Source: Ceratodon purpureus (Eukaryota; Streptophyta; Bryopsida; Pseudoditrichales; Ditrichaceae). From it: a stretch of 64,000 nucleotides of DNA. The notes under the pieces are model-generated. The model was not told where the DNA came from. It ran no database searches and saw only the letters and a list, made by a program, of their open reading frames with translations. The stretch is taken from NCBI GenBank assembly GCA_014871385.1, contig CM026428.1, positions 12,588,041 through 12,652,040 of the forward strand, written 5' to 3'. A program made the position numbers and the translations under genes. Below are positions 1 to 10,445 of the stretch, in pieces. Positions within the stretch are counted from its first letter, which is position 1. Every line of letters starts with the position of its first letter.

Positions 1-114
1 ACAATACCAAATATTGCCATCCATCAGTGCCACATGATGTAGGGAACTTCAAATTCGTATTTCATGGTGCCTAGTAAAAGCTCAGCATACAATCATAGAC
101 GGGAGGTTTTCAAC

Positions 115-2737
115 ATGCCTGCTTGTAGCCTTGTCCAACAATACGCGCTCGTAGCGTAGGAGGGGCTGGCTTCACATCACCATCCTCTATCACCTCACCA
201 ACCCCTGCCTCCAATTTCCCCTCTTCAGCTGCAGAAACAGCAGCGCTGCCAACTTCAGTGTCCACAGTTCCTAGACCGGTAGGGGCAACAGTTGCTGCAT
301 TTCCTGGGAAAAACCTATCACCTTTCAAGTACCTGCATACATAACCACATGATTTCGAGTTGCCCATTAGAAAGAAGTTTTGAAACTGCGCCAAATCATC
401 TACATGAGCGATTTAAACCACTGATCCCTTATTCTAAGAGTATATGATACTTCGCCTTTACACTTTGTTTTTCCCTCAAACGTGCCTATCATATTTCATT
501 ACATTTCATATCCACAGGTGACCCAATAGTCAAGAGTATAGCTGCTGGCATTCACGTATTTACAGCCCATTGAGACAAGGACATGTACCTGCCTGCAATG
601 CATACATACTTCACGTCGGGTGCGTGAAATGCACCTGGGATGTTCTCCTCAACGTAATATAGAAGGCCTCTCGTTTGATCCACGACTCCAGGTACGTTCC
701 TAGGAGGAGGTCTGCACTCAAATTATAAGCTTGAGGTCACTGGTCAAAACAGAACACGCAATCGAGGTGGCCTACTAATCAACCTGGAGATCTTTAACTT
801 TCCTCCTAAAATTCTAGAAATCCACGCTGATATGCTGCAAAATTGGCTTCGCTATTAACTGAAGACACCCAATGCTTGTCGTTGTTACAAGAACTTAATT
901 CTTACAATTGAGGCAAACTGAGAATCACACAATTGGACATACAAGTGAGGACTTCCGAGAGACAAGAATAAGGCAACGTCTTCGGTTCCAAAATCAGCCA
1001 TGTACACTCGTCCCAACCATCCACCCGCTGAATGCGCTACGATCGTCACCTTTCCGCTCTCTGAGGAAAAATGTGAATGAGTGAAGGTCAATCTGGAGTG
1101 GAAAAAGGTATTAAGATCACGAGATGGTAGAATGACCCCGATAATTGAGAGCATTGCAGGACTTAGGAATGCTTACCGGGAGCCATGGCCTTCGCTTCCT
1201 GGATCGCATTTTTTATCCTCTCCAAATACCTGTCATCAAACCATAGCATAGAGTCCAATATAAATCCCCTTCGGGAGAGTGACATCATTGCATTTAACAA
1301 AAAGGAAATTGCTCGTTGTTAAACTAAATGCTAAACTAAGGAAATTTAACTAAATGCTCCTTGTTAAATATGAGTCATAAACGGTCGTAACATGAAAACC
1401 AACCTATAAAATAGAGCCTTAAGCATAAATCACAAACAGAGCTAAAATTTACTAATCAAGGTGCAAAATCCTGAACTAATGATTTGCAGTCAATGGAACA
1501 TGGAGATCGAAACGAATCAGCCAAATCAAACGATGTATAAACACTTGGCCTTGGGATTAGGAGTCTGGCGATGACCTATAGTTTGCAACTGAATGATTGC
1601 TCTACACGTTATCAATGAATGTCTTCAGAGAAGGGCTTCAAAGAGAAGTGACTGTAAAATTCACAGGCAAAACTCTCGCTCATTGTTCATGCAAATTACT
1701 CACCAGTCAAGCGTGGGCCTAGGCTGAAGGGTTCCTTTCCAGTAACTAGCATCAAGAATTCCAGAAGCATTGCGCAGCCAATCAGGGCGAGAGACTTTCG
1801 CAGTTACTGCTGTCAACCCCCGGGCTGCAAGAGAGGCCACAAGCTCGTTATAATCACCGGTGTTGTTTCCTAATCCCTGCACCAATCACCTCACGTGTCA
1901 AGCCGTGGAGAAACCGAAATCGTCAAGAAACAACTCCACTCTCAACGAAAATTGAAGGCATTCACAGAAACAGTGCTTTAAAAGTCTCAGCAAACTGAAA
2001 TTAAGTGAGGAGTACCATACGGGACGAGCTACATTACAGAGTCAGAAACTCAAACTGAATCAAATGGCAAAAAAATCCTCGCATACGAATCCATGGCCAG
2101 GGGAAAAACGAAACAAACTGCATCACATCACTTCTCAAATCAAACATCCACGCACCAATACTAGATCAAACATACATCGCACGAGTGCCATTACAAGTAT
2201 CCACATTCTCTCCGAAAAGTTAAATTCGACCTCTGCTAAACAACCGAAACAAAATCCCCGAAACCTCATTCCTTACAACAAAACCGCCGTACACCAAAAC
2301 TCGCCACTCTCGACTATCGATCCGAACAGAAAATTAGGTCTCTACTTTCACCATCACTATCACCTCATCAAAACACAATCAATACAACTCATCGATCAAC
2401 CGCCAAACCAATCCGTTCACAACATTTCACGTACCGGTAGTATGACGATGGGCCGATACGCCGTCCGCTTCTTCTCGTCCGCCTCCTTCACGTCCGACTC
2501 CTTCTGCTCCGTATCGCCACTCACAGACACCGCTCGAACCGCGAACCGAAACGCACTCCCCCCGGCACGCGTCGTGCTCGAGACTGATGCCGCCTTCTCG
2601 TGAGGCGTGAGGACACCGAGGTGTACGGGGAGCGACGTGAAGCGGCGCCTAGAAGCGAGGTGCAATGCGGGCGCCGAGAGGTGAGGGCAGGAGAGAGACG
2701 CCATAGCCATGGCCGGATCGCTGCGTGTGCTCGTCAA
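115..2737 (-). CDS. PGAP1-like alpha/beta-hydrolase, plastid-targeted, 3' end off the window
   Basis: Six minus-strand exons join in frame: 2435-2737, 1704-1876, 1177-1229, 943-1060, 589-711 and 115-333, each with GT/AG boundaries. The N-terminus is rich in Ser, Ala and Arg, as in a chloroplast transit peptide, and is followed by an acidic linker and RPIVILPGLGNN, the first hydrolase strand and oxyanion loop. Exon 4 holds VAHSAGGW, the nucleophile elbow with Ser between His and Ala, then GSPHLPPP across the exon 4/5 join. The family is the plant PGAP1-like lipase/esterase group; the substrate is not known to me. The catalytic Asp and His would lie in the exons missing beyond the left edge. 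The donor of the last visible exon is uncertain: GT at about 114, or a GC donor two codons earlier. Without splicing, the frame stops at 110. The start is the first ATG of exon 1; later ATGs at about 2710 are also possible. Confidence 0.85.
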
Positions 2738-2883
2738 TTGCTTGCGACTGGTTGCGATTGCATGCGTTTGTTAGAATCTGGCGACATTTGTTTGCACTTG
2801 TGCTCGAGTCTGACTGATGGCTCTGCTTCACTCGTCCTGTCGCCGCTTTCTCATTCATCCCCTTCATCCTCTGACAATGTTTG

Positions 2884-3127
2884 TTATTTTGCGCCGTTTC
2901 CGTGCTTACTTTATTCCGCGCAGTTTTCATGCTTACTTTCTTCCGCGCAGCTCACTTCATTGCCTCTGCGCAGTTTCTTGCAACCGCTCCGTTCCCTCCT
3001 TTCGCCCTTGTTCTGTCTTTTCGCGCTAGCTCCTTCTTTTACGCAAGAATTCCATCTTTTCCCGTTTGTTCCTCCTTTTACGCACGAATTCCATCTTTTC
3101 CCGCTGGTTCTTTTGTTTCGCGTTGAC
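2884..3127. repeat. Pyrimidine-rich degenerate short repeats upstream of the hydrolase gene
   Basis: This is a C/T-rich stretch on the plus strand. It has repeated short words: a TTCCGCGCAG-type word twice, and two copies of ACG(C)A(A/C)GAATTCCATCTTTTCCCG about 37 bp apart (3042-3064 and 3080-3101). It lies 150-400 bp upstream of the hydrolase start, in its promoter or 5' UTR region. The frames open across it are low-complexity and I do not consider them coding. Confidence 0.5.
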
Positions 3128-3229
3128 TCTTTCATTTCGCCCAAGTTCTTTTTCCCGGGCAGTTCCTTACTTTCTGAGCATGATGTTTGCAAATTATCTG
3201 GACGGTAAGATTTTCCAGGTTCATTTGTG

Positions 3230-5340
3230 AGTTTCATTAGTAAAATTAGATGAATTTTCATTCAAGTTCAATAATCAAAAAAAGAAGCAAATCCTCAAAT
3301 TTATAATGATATGGCAAATATATAAAATGTATAGTAAATAGACAAAATGAAAGATTTTATTATAAACAAACTTGAGGATGAAGAGCTATTTGATGACAAT
3401 AAATTCAAGTTATATTTGAAATTGTACTATATTATTTGTTCGATTTGTTTGTTTTTTAATTTCTTTGAATAAAATCATTATAAAATTAATTGTTAATGAT
3501 TTTGGTCCATATGATGGTTAAGTATATCATAAAATTTGATGAAGGTAGAATCAATCCCTCGATTCTTTTAAGACCATTATCTTGTCATTACTAGTTTTTA
3601 CCACACTATTCAAATTTCATAATCGCATTTTTAAAGTGTTAAAAATTGGTCTCGTAGAAAAAGTTTATTTTTCAACTTAGTATGAATTATGTCAATTGAA
3701 TTACAATTACACTCACTCTAATATCTCAAAGTAAAACACCTCAATGTTATTTTAGTATAAGAGAAATCACCATATGAAGGAAATAATAATATTTTTTATT
3801 GTCATTTTTTTTTTTAGTGGTTTTGTATGTTGATTATTTTGACCAGTTACACAAATTTTGAATTGATAAATTCATGCAATTTCACGTATTTAATGTCCGA
3901 AATTGCATAAAAATCCAATTATAGTCAATCTTTTTAATGGATTAGATATAAAACTTTAAGTCTATAAAATCTTGTTGAAAGTATCTTTTGTGTACATGTG
4001 GATATTCAAAACGCTGATTTAAAATATTAATTTTTAAATTAAAATATATTTGAAAAATCAACCAATACTTTTCAAAACATGTTATTTTCAAATCATTATG
4101 TATAATTCATCTTCAGTTGTTTTATAAATAAAATATCCACCACTTGAATTGTAAACTAATTTAAATTCATTCATATAAGAATTGTGAATTATTTCAATCT
4201 TTTTAAATCCTTAATAAATTATGATTAAAATCCTCCAAAGTGCAACCGGACACCTTAAGCTTTGAAAACAATTCTTTGACCGTGAAATCCATTACAACAA
4301 TCTTCTTGATGAAGCCTTGGATGTTGGCAATTGTGATCTACATTTACACATTTTCGATATTTTAAAAAATACATTCTTATAATTTTAGTCAATGAAATTG
4401 TATTTATTTCAAAATACGAATTTGAAAAAAATGGTATAGTATTATAATAGACATTTGAGACATATGCATACAAAAAAACTAATAGAGATTGTATTAAGTA
4501 TTTATAAAAAGTAACTAGATTGATTTATCATTAAATAAATTTTAAAATATATTTTTTTTAATTTTTATTTATATACGTCAAAATAATGCATGAAGTATAA
4601 TATATAAACATCACTGTCTTTTTTAGATAATGGACTTTCATCATTGTAAAATAAAAAAGTTTTCTCCCAACTACAAGTCAAACCCACAAGAAATTTTATA
4701 TGAAACCTACTTTATATAATTTTTCAATACATGAAAAGATTTTTTACTACTTGAAGGATTTAAAAATTACTCAAATTCTTTAATGTGCTCTTTCATGCAA
4801 TCTACATTTAATATGTTTATATATATCTTCGCACAATCTACATAAATGTATTCATGAGTTTTTAATATAGAAAATTTTGAAAAAATAAAAATAAAAATAT
4901 ATATTAGTTAAAATGTAAATCTCGAGACTTAAATTGTTTTACTCTATGAAAATATTTTTTGGCACATTATGGAAATTTTATATATTTGTTTATTTATCTT
5001 AGAGATCACCAAATTCTTACATATGAAATATAGTAAAACCACCAAAATGTATTTTAAAATCATTATCTTATTACCATGGTCAATTTTCACATGTTTTTTT
5101 GTAAGAAGAAAGGTGATATTTTGAAAATTTGAAAATGCAATCAAATGGTATAAATAAGGCACATGATTTACGAGCATATGATACATTGTCCTACACACTT
5201 GAGTATTACAAATCTAATTAATACCATTTGAATGCAATTTTTCTATGAAAAAAACACAATCATTTTTTTGGATGAAAATCATGTGAAAAATTATTACATT
5301 TTATGATTTTTCAAACTAGAAAATTTCTCTTAAGGGCTTA
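3230..5340. other. AT-rich intergenic DNA with no gene seen
   Basis: The sequence is strongly AT-rich with many homopolymer runs. Open frames are short (under about 85 codons) and show no recognisable domain, so no coding or RNA gene can be supported. Confidence 0.6.
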
Positions 5341-5501
5341 AACCGGTACTCCCCTACTCAATCCCGAGGTTACCTCCCCCTTTCTATCTTCGGAGTGAAA
5401 ATATCTCAATCTACTGCTCTGATTGCTTGAGAGCTCCGAGAGAGGTAGAGAAGCCTCATAGGAATAGGGTTTCAAATGGTGAGAATCTGTCCCCGCATTA
5501 T

Positions 5502-6431
5502 ACCGTACTTTAGAAGCAGCTTTGTCACCTTTCGGTCGAATAATTAATTAATTTCAAATTTTAATGTCCGGCACCTAAAAATAGTATATTCCAAATTTCG
5601 GCAACTTTCTTTTTTGATTTTTTAAAAATTCGACTTAAAGCCTTATTTAAATTTTCTACTAACATTTTAATCCCACACATCTTCTTTGCCTTGGATGACA
5701 AGAGAGATGTGCTCAAGAGGTGAGAATGCTCTCTGCTTTATGTGTCCAACAATCCATATGGGAAATGTGAACTTTGAGGTGAAGCACTTAGTTGGTCTTC
5801 TTTTTTAAAACACACATAACTTTTGCATATAGTCTTCAAATGACATAAAATTTATTGGAGGTGAAAGACTACTTGATTCATAAACTTTTCGTAGACCAAC
5901 AAAATTTCAAAAAAGTTAATTTTCTATGCACAAATGACCTCCGAAAAACTGTTTTAAACCCATTCTATTTTTTAAAATCTTTACAAGGCTACAATGATTT
6001 GTCCATATCTTTTGCTTAAAGACTTATTTCAACACAAAACTTGTTGGAGCTGGAAGAAGAATTGATTTGTCAACTTTTGTTAGCTACACACAATTCTATA
6101 AAACTTCATCTTCTATGCTCAATTGGACTCCGAAAATCTCTGTACAACACATTTGAAAAGCCTCACTTAGACTCTTGCTACTTCTTAACCCATATTTTTG
6201 GTGAACTAATGTATGTGAGCTTGATTACAAAATGAGCACATTCTCTCCACTGCTACATGCATATGCTTCAAATATAAGTGAATGTCTAGTGTGAAGTGAA
6301 ATATTTTTACTTTCCGGCAATTTGGAAAAATATTTGATATTATTTTTGGCAAAAAACGCCAATAATTTTCCAAAATTTCCGGCATCTATTTTTGGAATTA
6401 TTTTTTGCCAAAGCTGCTCCTAAAGTACGGT
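5502..6431. mobile_element. 930-bp non-autonomous DNA element with 23-bp TIRs
   Basis: The ends are near-perfect inverted repeats: 5502-5524 begins ACCGTACTTTAGAAGCAGC and 6409-6431 is its complement with one or two mismatches. Weaker inverted similarity continues inward, with words such as TGCCGGAAATTTTGG near both ends. No transposase frame is visible, so this is a MITE-like, non-autonomous element. I could not find a convincing target-site duplication in the immediate flanks, so the superfamily is undetermined. Confidence 0.7.
5821..6155 (+). repeat. Diverged direct duplication (period ~189 bp) inside the TIR element
   Basis: Segments 5821-5966 and 6010-6155 align. Shared landmarks in the same order are CTTTTGC near the start, a TTGGAG(G/C)TG(A/G)AAGA word, TTCTATGC, and GACCTCCGAAAA versus GGACTCCGAAAA. 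The copies differ at many positions, so the duplication is old. Confidence 0.55.
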
Positions 6432-6522
6432 GTACCCGAAAACCCGGTTTAAAATGCAATTGAAAATAAAAGTTTCTACTTTACAAACAAGAAATATTGT
6501 AAACAATAAGGGATATTTAGGT

Positions 6523-6550
6523 AATTCTGGACAAAAAAAAGTCCAGAATT
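6523..6550. repeat. Perfect 10-bp hairpin with an A8 loop
   Basis: AATTCTGGAC (6523-6532), eight A, then GTCCAGAATT (6541-6550) form a perfect inverted repeat. It sits between the TIR element and the first degenerate GTCGGC palindrome of element A, so it may mark an insertion boundary. Confidence 0.6.
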
Positions 6551-7101
6551 CAAAAATGACCAATGCGAACTCAGCGGACCGCCGATGGATGGAGACCACA
6601 GATAAACACTGTCATTGTACATGAATACCACAGAATATGGAATGCAAAACTGGACATCGATATGTGCATGGGCGGAATTTGCCAGTGATGGATATATGAA
6701 CCCGAAGATTGCGACATATGATGCAGAATAAGAGTTACAATGAATTATACTTTAAAGAATATCATGTTGATTCAAGTAATGAAATGTACAATACAGAGTC
6801 GGCATCCCGCCGATAATAGAACACGCTAAACTAACTAGTCCCGTAGCACTTTGAGTCATTAAGTCCTACAACATTAAGTCTACACCCACCACTATGTACC
6901 AAGTTGACGTAAATCCTATCACATTATAACCTACTCGGGGAACTATTTCCCTGAAAGCATAGCCGTAAGGTCAATGAGTAAATCATATATTTGAAGGCCG
7001 CACAAAGGGATCGACCAAGTCGGCGGGCAGCCAATGGAAGGTGTTCTGTTGGTCAGGAGGAGGGAAAAAGTGCAAGTTGTAGGCAAAAAAGTCCGCCTAA
7101 C

Positions 7102-7779
7102 TCAGTCCCAGCAAACTTCACTCCAGTCCACTCGTGCACGTCCAAACTTTCTCGCAACTTCAATTGCCCAGTGCACTTGCCCTGGCCTATACGCCTGCGC
7201 CATATACTCCGGTACAGATCCGAACTTGTGCAAGGGATAAACCAGAGGAAGGATATCTGTAGCAATGTTAGGTATAACGCCGTCATCGTTCGGAAAGTTT
7301 AGATGACCCTGAAAAGGCCAAGGAATGTAGCACATACAGTTTGGTGTCTTCCTCAATGACCTCAGGTCAACATCCACAAATAGCACCTGATCTAGTTTGC
7401 AGACGTTACGAGACTGTACCTTGGAGCAAACTTGACCTAACGTCTTATAACTCCAGGGGAAATTCTCCCGGTCGATAAGGTCACTTCTGCTATACACGAA
7501 GGACAGTCTCTCCATTACACCGGCCGGCAGAATATGCGTGAGTAAAGGCTTCAGTTCTCCCAAGGGCATCTTCGACCACAGACCAACATGGAAATGCAAG
7601 AAAAGCATGTCGAAAAGGTTCTTCAAACCTGGGCACTTCACTACATTCCGATGCGTATCCCATGGCAAAGCCTCTATCCTGGGATCCACACAGCAGAGAA
7701 GGCCATTGACGCATAGGACAATACATTTCTTGACATGATGGGGTGGACCGTGAAGGCATTTGAAATAAAACGAGGAACC
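7102..7779 (-). CDS. FCP1/HAD-like protein, C-terminal exon, catalytic Asp lost
   Basis: This exon follows a polypyrimidine-CAG acceptor at 7780. It aligns along its length with the next two genes: KKCIVLCVNGLLCC corresponds to KYFLVLDINDLLLV, HVGLWSKM to FEVVFWSC, and VLFVDVDLRS to NTLLVDDSPY. In the FCP1/SCP phosphatase family the first motif is DxDxT. Here the nucleophilic Asp position is Cys (LCVNG) and the late DD motif is DVD. It is therefore either a pseudoenzyme or a decayed copy, and phosphatase activity is not expected. No upstream exon was identified, so the N-terminus is open. A family-A palindrome lies 67 bp past the stop (7019-7035) and another upstream at 7862. Confidence 0.55.
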   Translation of the reverse strand, partial: GSSFYFKCLHGPPHHVKKCIVLCVNGLLCCVDPRIEALPWDTHRNVVKCPGLKNLFDMLFLHFHVGLWSKMPLGELKPLLTHILPAGVMERLSFVYSRSDLIDRENFPWSYKTLGQVCSKVQSRNVCKLDQVLFVDVDLRSLRKTPNCMCYIPWPFQGHLNFPNDDGVIPNIATDILPLVYPLHKFGSVPEYMAQAYRPGQVHWAIEVARKFGRARVDWSEVCWD

Positions 7780-8088
7780 CTGAAGAATATGAAATGCAAT
7801 CAGTGAAGGAAATCAAGGAACATGACGAAGTATATGAAAGAAATGGACTATATCCAAAGTCGTCGGCGACCCGCCGACAAAACGATGCATTGAAGAAACC
7901 TCAAAGGTAAATGTGAAGCAAGGGAAATGTCATGCATGGATCTACAAAAAGAAGTACCGAACAGCAGCACTGGAAACAAATGTGTGGTGCAGGGAAGTTC
8001 AGAAAGGGAACAGTCTTAGCGTATTTAACTAAAGAGTGTAGAGTATCATATGTGATTTTTAAAACAAGTGGCGCCGCTGGTATAGGCT

Positions 8089-9186
8089 CTAATCAGTCGG
8101 CTGCCCGCCGACGATGGAACTACCAGGGGCCTCCGGAGGACAAGGTAAATTCACAAACCGAGATCCAGGATTACCCGGGACGTCAAACCCGCATGCATGA
8201 GAAGGAATAACCTCCCTATACTTCTGGTATTCGCGAGATTCTGGAAAAAGACGTGGCTTCCCCACGCTAGAATTCTTCCTACAATACTCCTGGACATCCA
8301 ATCCAGACTGCTTAAGTCCTGCAAGGAATGGTGTAACTACCCTAGTTAAATAGGGATTGGGGGTGGATTGAGGTTCTTTGCACTCTGCAGAGTCCCAGAA
8401 AAAAGAATTAGGATGGACAGCGCTAAATGGATGATTAAGTACATTCCTATAAGGCCGGTCGTCTACCAGTAGGGTATTCTGGACACTGGCACCTGATCGA
8501 GCCGTTAGCCTAGTGTCGCAGAAAAGTCTATCCAGACGCTTCAACAAGTACTCCCGTTTTCCATTCGAATTATTTCTTGTTGAGATATCACACCAGTATC
8601 CTGGAAGGCGTCTGTAATTGCTCCTGAGCAAAGGATGAATGGCTAATAGCTTCTGGTAGTGACGATCAAGATTCTTTTCAGAAACCGTGGACCAAAAGAC
8701 TACCTCAAAATTCGCCGTGCAGAACTCTAGAAATGAAAGAAGTCCTGGTCTAGCCCGGATATGAATTTTTGTCTTCAGGTCATCACCGATATACCCGTGG
8801 TGCTCCGCGATGAGCAATCCCTTAATGTCAAGGACAAGGTAGTATCGTTGGAGAGGTACCTCAATATTACGCGCAATAATATCAGTGCTGACACTGACGG
8901 AATCATCGCGCGGGGAACCGATGCGCGGGATCGCAACGTTGGTCTCGACGAACGAGGTGGAAGCCATAGGACACCGGCCGGAGCTATGTGCAGCAGACAG
9001 CGTCGGCGGCCCGCCGACTGGATAGTCGTACTTGTCCTCCCCATCACTTTCGTTCTCGCCTTCCGCTCCCGGAGACTCTTCTTTGTGAGCATCACTATCA
9101 GGAGATGTTGGGTACTGCTCCAAGAGCGTACTAAAAAGGGAAGGTCCCTGGTGCACTTCAATTTTGGCGTCATCCTCCAGTGACTC
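8089..9186 (-). CDS. FCP1/HAD-like protein with DIKG motif I
   Basis: The exon opens just after a GTTCAG acceptor at 9187 and runs about 365 codons; the frame also extends to an ATG at 9219. An acidic, Ser-rich N-terminal half leads into the FCP1-homology fold. The fold shows RYYLVLDIKGLL (motif I), RARPGLLSFLEF, FEVVFWSTVSEKN, a KREYLLKRLDRLF helix and NTLLVDDRPYRNV (motif IV, DD kept). Motif I keeps the first Asp, but the second catalytic Asp is Lys. Two family-A palindromes lie inside the frame: 9002-9018 reads VGGPPT, and 8096-8112 supplies the last codons VGGQPT, with the stop two codons later. It is a paralogue of both neighbours, all on the same strand. Mobile-element cargo is the likeliest status. 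Confidence 0.6.
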   Translation of the reverse strand, partial: ESLEDDAKIEVHQGPSLFSTLLEQYPTSPDSDAHKEESPGAEGENESDGEDKYDYPVGGPPTLSAAHSSGRCPMASTSFVETNVAIPRIGSPRDDSVSVSTDIIARNIEVPLQRYYLVLDIKGLLIAEHHGYIGDDLKTKIHIRARPGLLSFLEFCTANFEVVFWSTVSEKNLDRHYQKLLAIHPLLRSNYRRLPGYWCDISTRNNSNGKREYLLKRLDRLFCDTRLTARSGASVQNTLLVDDRPYRNVLNHPFSAVHPNSFFWDSAECKEPQSTPNPYLTRVVTPFLAGLKQSGLDVQEYCRKNSSVGKPRLFPESREYQKYREVIPSHACGFDVPGNPGSRFVNLPCPPEAPGSSIVGGQPTD

Positions 9187-9443
9187 CTGAACAATGAAGG
9201 ACAAATTCCAAGTAAACATGGGTGATCAATCGCGTGCTCACAATTCATACTTGCTCTAGTGTACAATAGGAGATACAATAAGACACCCACGACAGAATAC
9301 ACAGTCTCGACACTGAGTTCCGTTCTCATATATTTAAAAGGAGGAAAACTTTATTTACTGTATAAGTCTAAATACATGAAGATCCCATCGGCGGGCAGCC
9401 GACTGAATCATGTGCATGTTCTCTAAAACAGTTTCTACATCTC

Positions 9444-10214
9444 CTATGTTCTCTTTCGTTTAGGGCAATCAATGTGTGGAGAGAAGAGACTATAAGCTTC
9501 ATCCCCCGGAAACAGACGACGCTGACCGAATTCGGAGTGTTTCTGGCAGTACTCGAGCACGGGGAGTTTAGATTCTTTCAAACTGGTAAGCCAAGGAATC
9601 AATTCTCCAACCAGATAATTCCTCTTATTTTCCGACTCCTTCAAATCGAAGGTATATGGTGTAGGGTGCAGAGCGTTCGAAGGAGTGTTTGCGACATTCT
9701 TATAAGGGGAATCATCAACCAAGAGAGTGTTAATTGAAGACGCCCCCGTCCCCTTCAGCCCGTCATCGAGGTCGAAGAGGGTCTGGAGTCTCTTCAAATA
9801 AAACTCCCTACCAGCCTTATGTACGCAAGTCTCGCAGAAACTCTGGTCGAACTTGTAGCGCACTTCGGCATCTAGACGAGGACAGCACTGCTGCAACACT
9901 GTCCACAGAATCTCGAACCACTTTTCCTGAACGCAGCTCCAGAAGACCACCTCGAAATTGACCAGGTAGAACTCTAGGAACTTCTCTAAACCCGGTCTAA
10001 GTTTAGTATTCCACCTAGTGCCCTGCTTTGTCTGGACTAATAGCAGGTCGTTAATATCCAGAACCAGAAAGTACTTCAGCACTGGATCGTGTACCTGAGT
10101 ACCAGCCTGTTCCGGGGCTATGTGAAGTGAATTCAGAGGTGGAGGTCCCTGCTCTAGAACTGCACTAGGTCTCTCTTCGCGAAGTTTTCCATGGACTTCC
10201 TTGTCCGCGGACTC
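9444..10214 (-). CDS. FCP1/HAD-like protein with DIND motif I
   Basis: The exon follows a strong pyrimidine tract and CTCCAG acceptor at 10215; the frame is open to 10244 but lacks an ATG there, so an upstream first exon is expected. Core landmarks are KYFLVLDINDLLLV, LRPGLEKFLEF, FEVVFWSCVQEKWFEI, REFYLKRLQTLF, NTLLVDDSPYKNV and a Trp/Leu-rich tail PWLTSLKESKLPVLEYCQ. Compared with the canonical DLDETL of FCP1/SCP enzymes, the first Asp is kept, the general-acid Asp is Asn, and the third position is Asp. Activity is doubtful. Palindromes flank it at 9387-9403, 41 bp past the stop, and at 10265-10281, upstream. This is the best preserved of the three FCP1-like genes. Confidence 0.6.
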   Translation of the reverse strand, partial: ESADKEVHGKLREERPSAVLEQGPPPLNSLHIAPEQAGTQVHDPVLKYFLVLDINDLLLVQTKQGTRWNTKLRPGLEKFLEFYLVNFEVVFWSCVQEKWFEILWTVLQQCCPRLDAEVRYKFDQSFCETCVHKAGREFYLKRLQTLFDLDDGLKGTGASSINTLLVDDSPYKNVANTPSNALHPTPYTFDLKESENKRNYLVGELIPWLTSLKESKLPVLEYCQKHSEFGQRRLFPGDEAYSLFSPHIDCPKRKRT

Positions 10215-10445
10215 TGGAGTGACAGAAAACGAAGCAGAAGACAAACGTGACGGTTAGGACGACGGTCGGCGGACAGCGGACTTGCAAGCAACATTATTTG
10301 GAGAAAGGGAGAGCGTATAACTTGGCATTTACCGAAAATTTATTCATATTTGGCAGTACAAACATCTAACACAATCCTAGCGCTGGAACACTACACTAAT
10401 TTATCAATACAGGCATTTAAAAGATGGACTGGGCCACCGCCTGAT

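Noticed and set aside
2064..2603. 179-codon plus-strand frame
   Set aside because: It lies mostly in intron 1 of the hydrolase gene and overlaps its first exon in antisense, with no recognisable domain.
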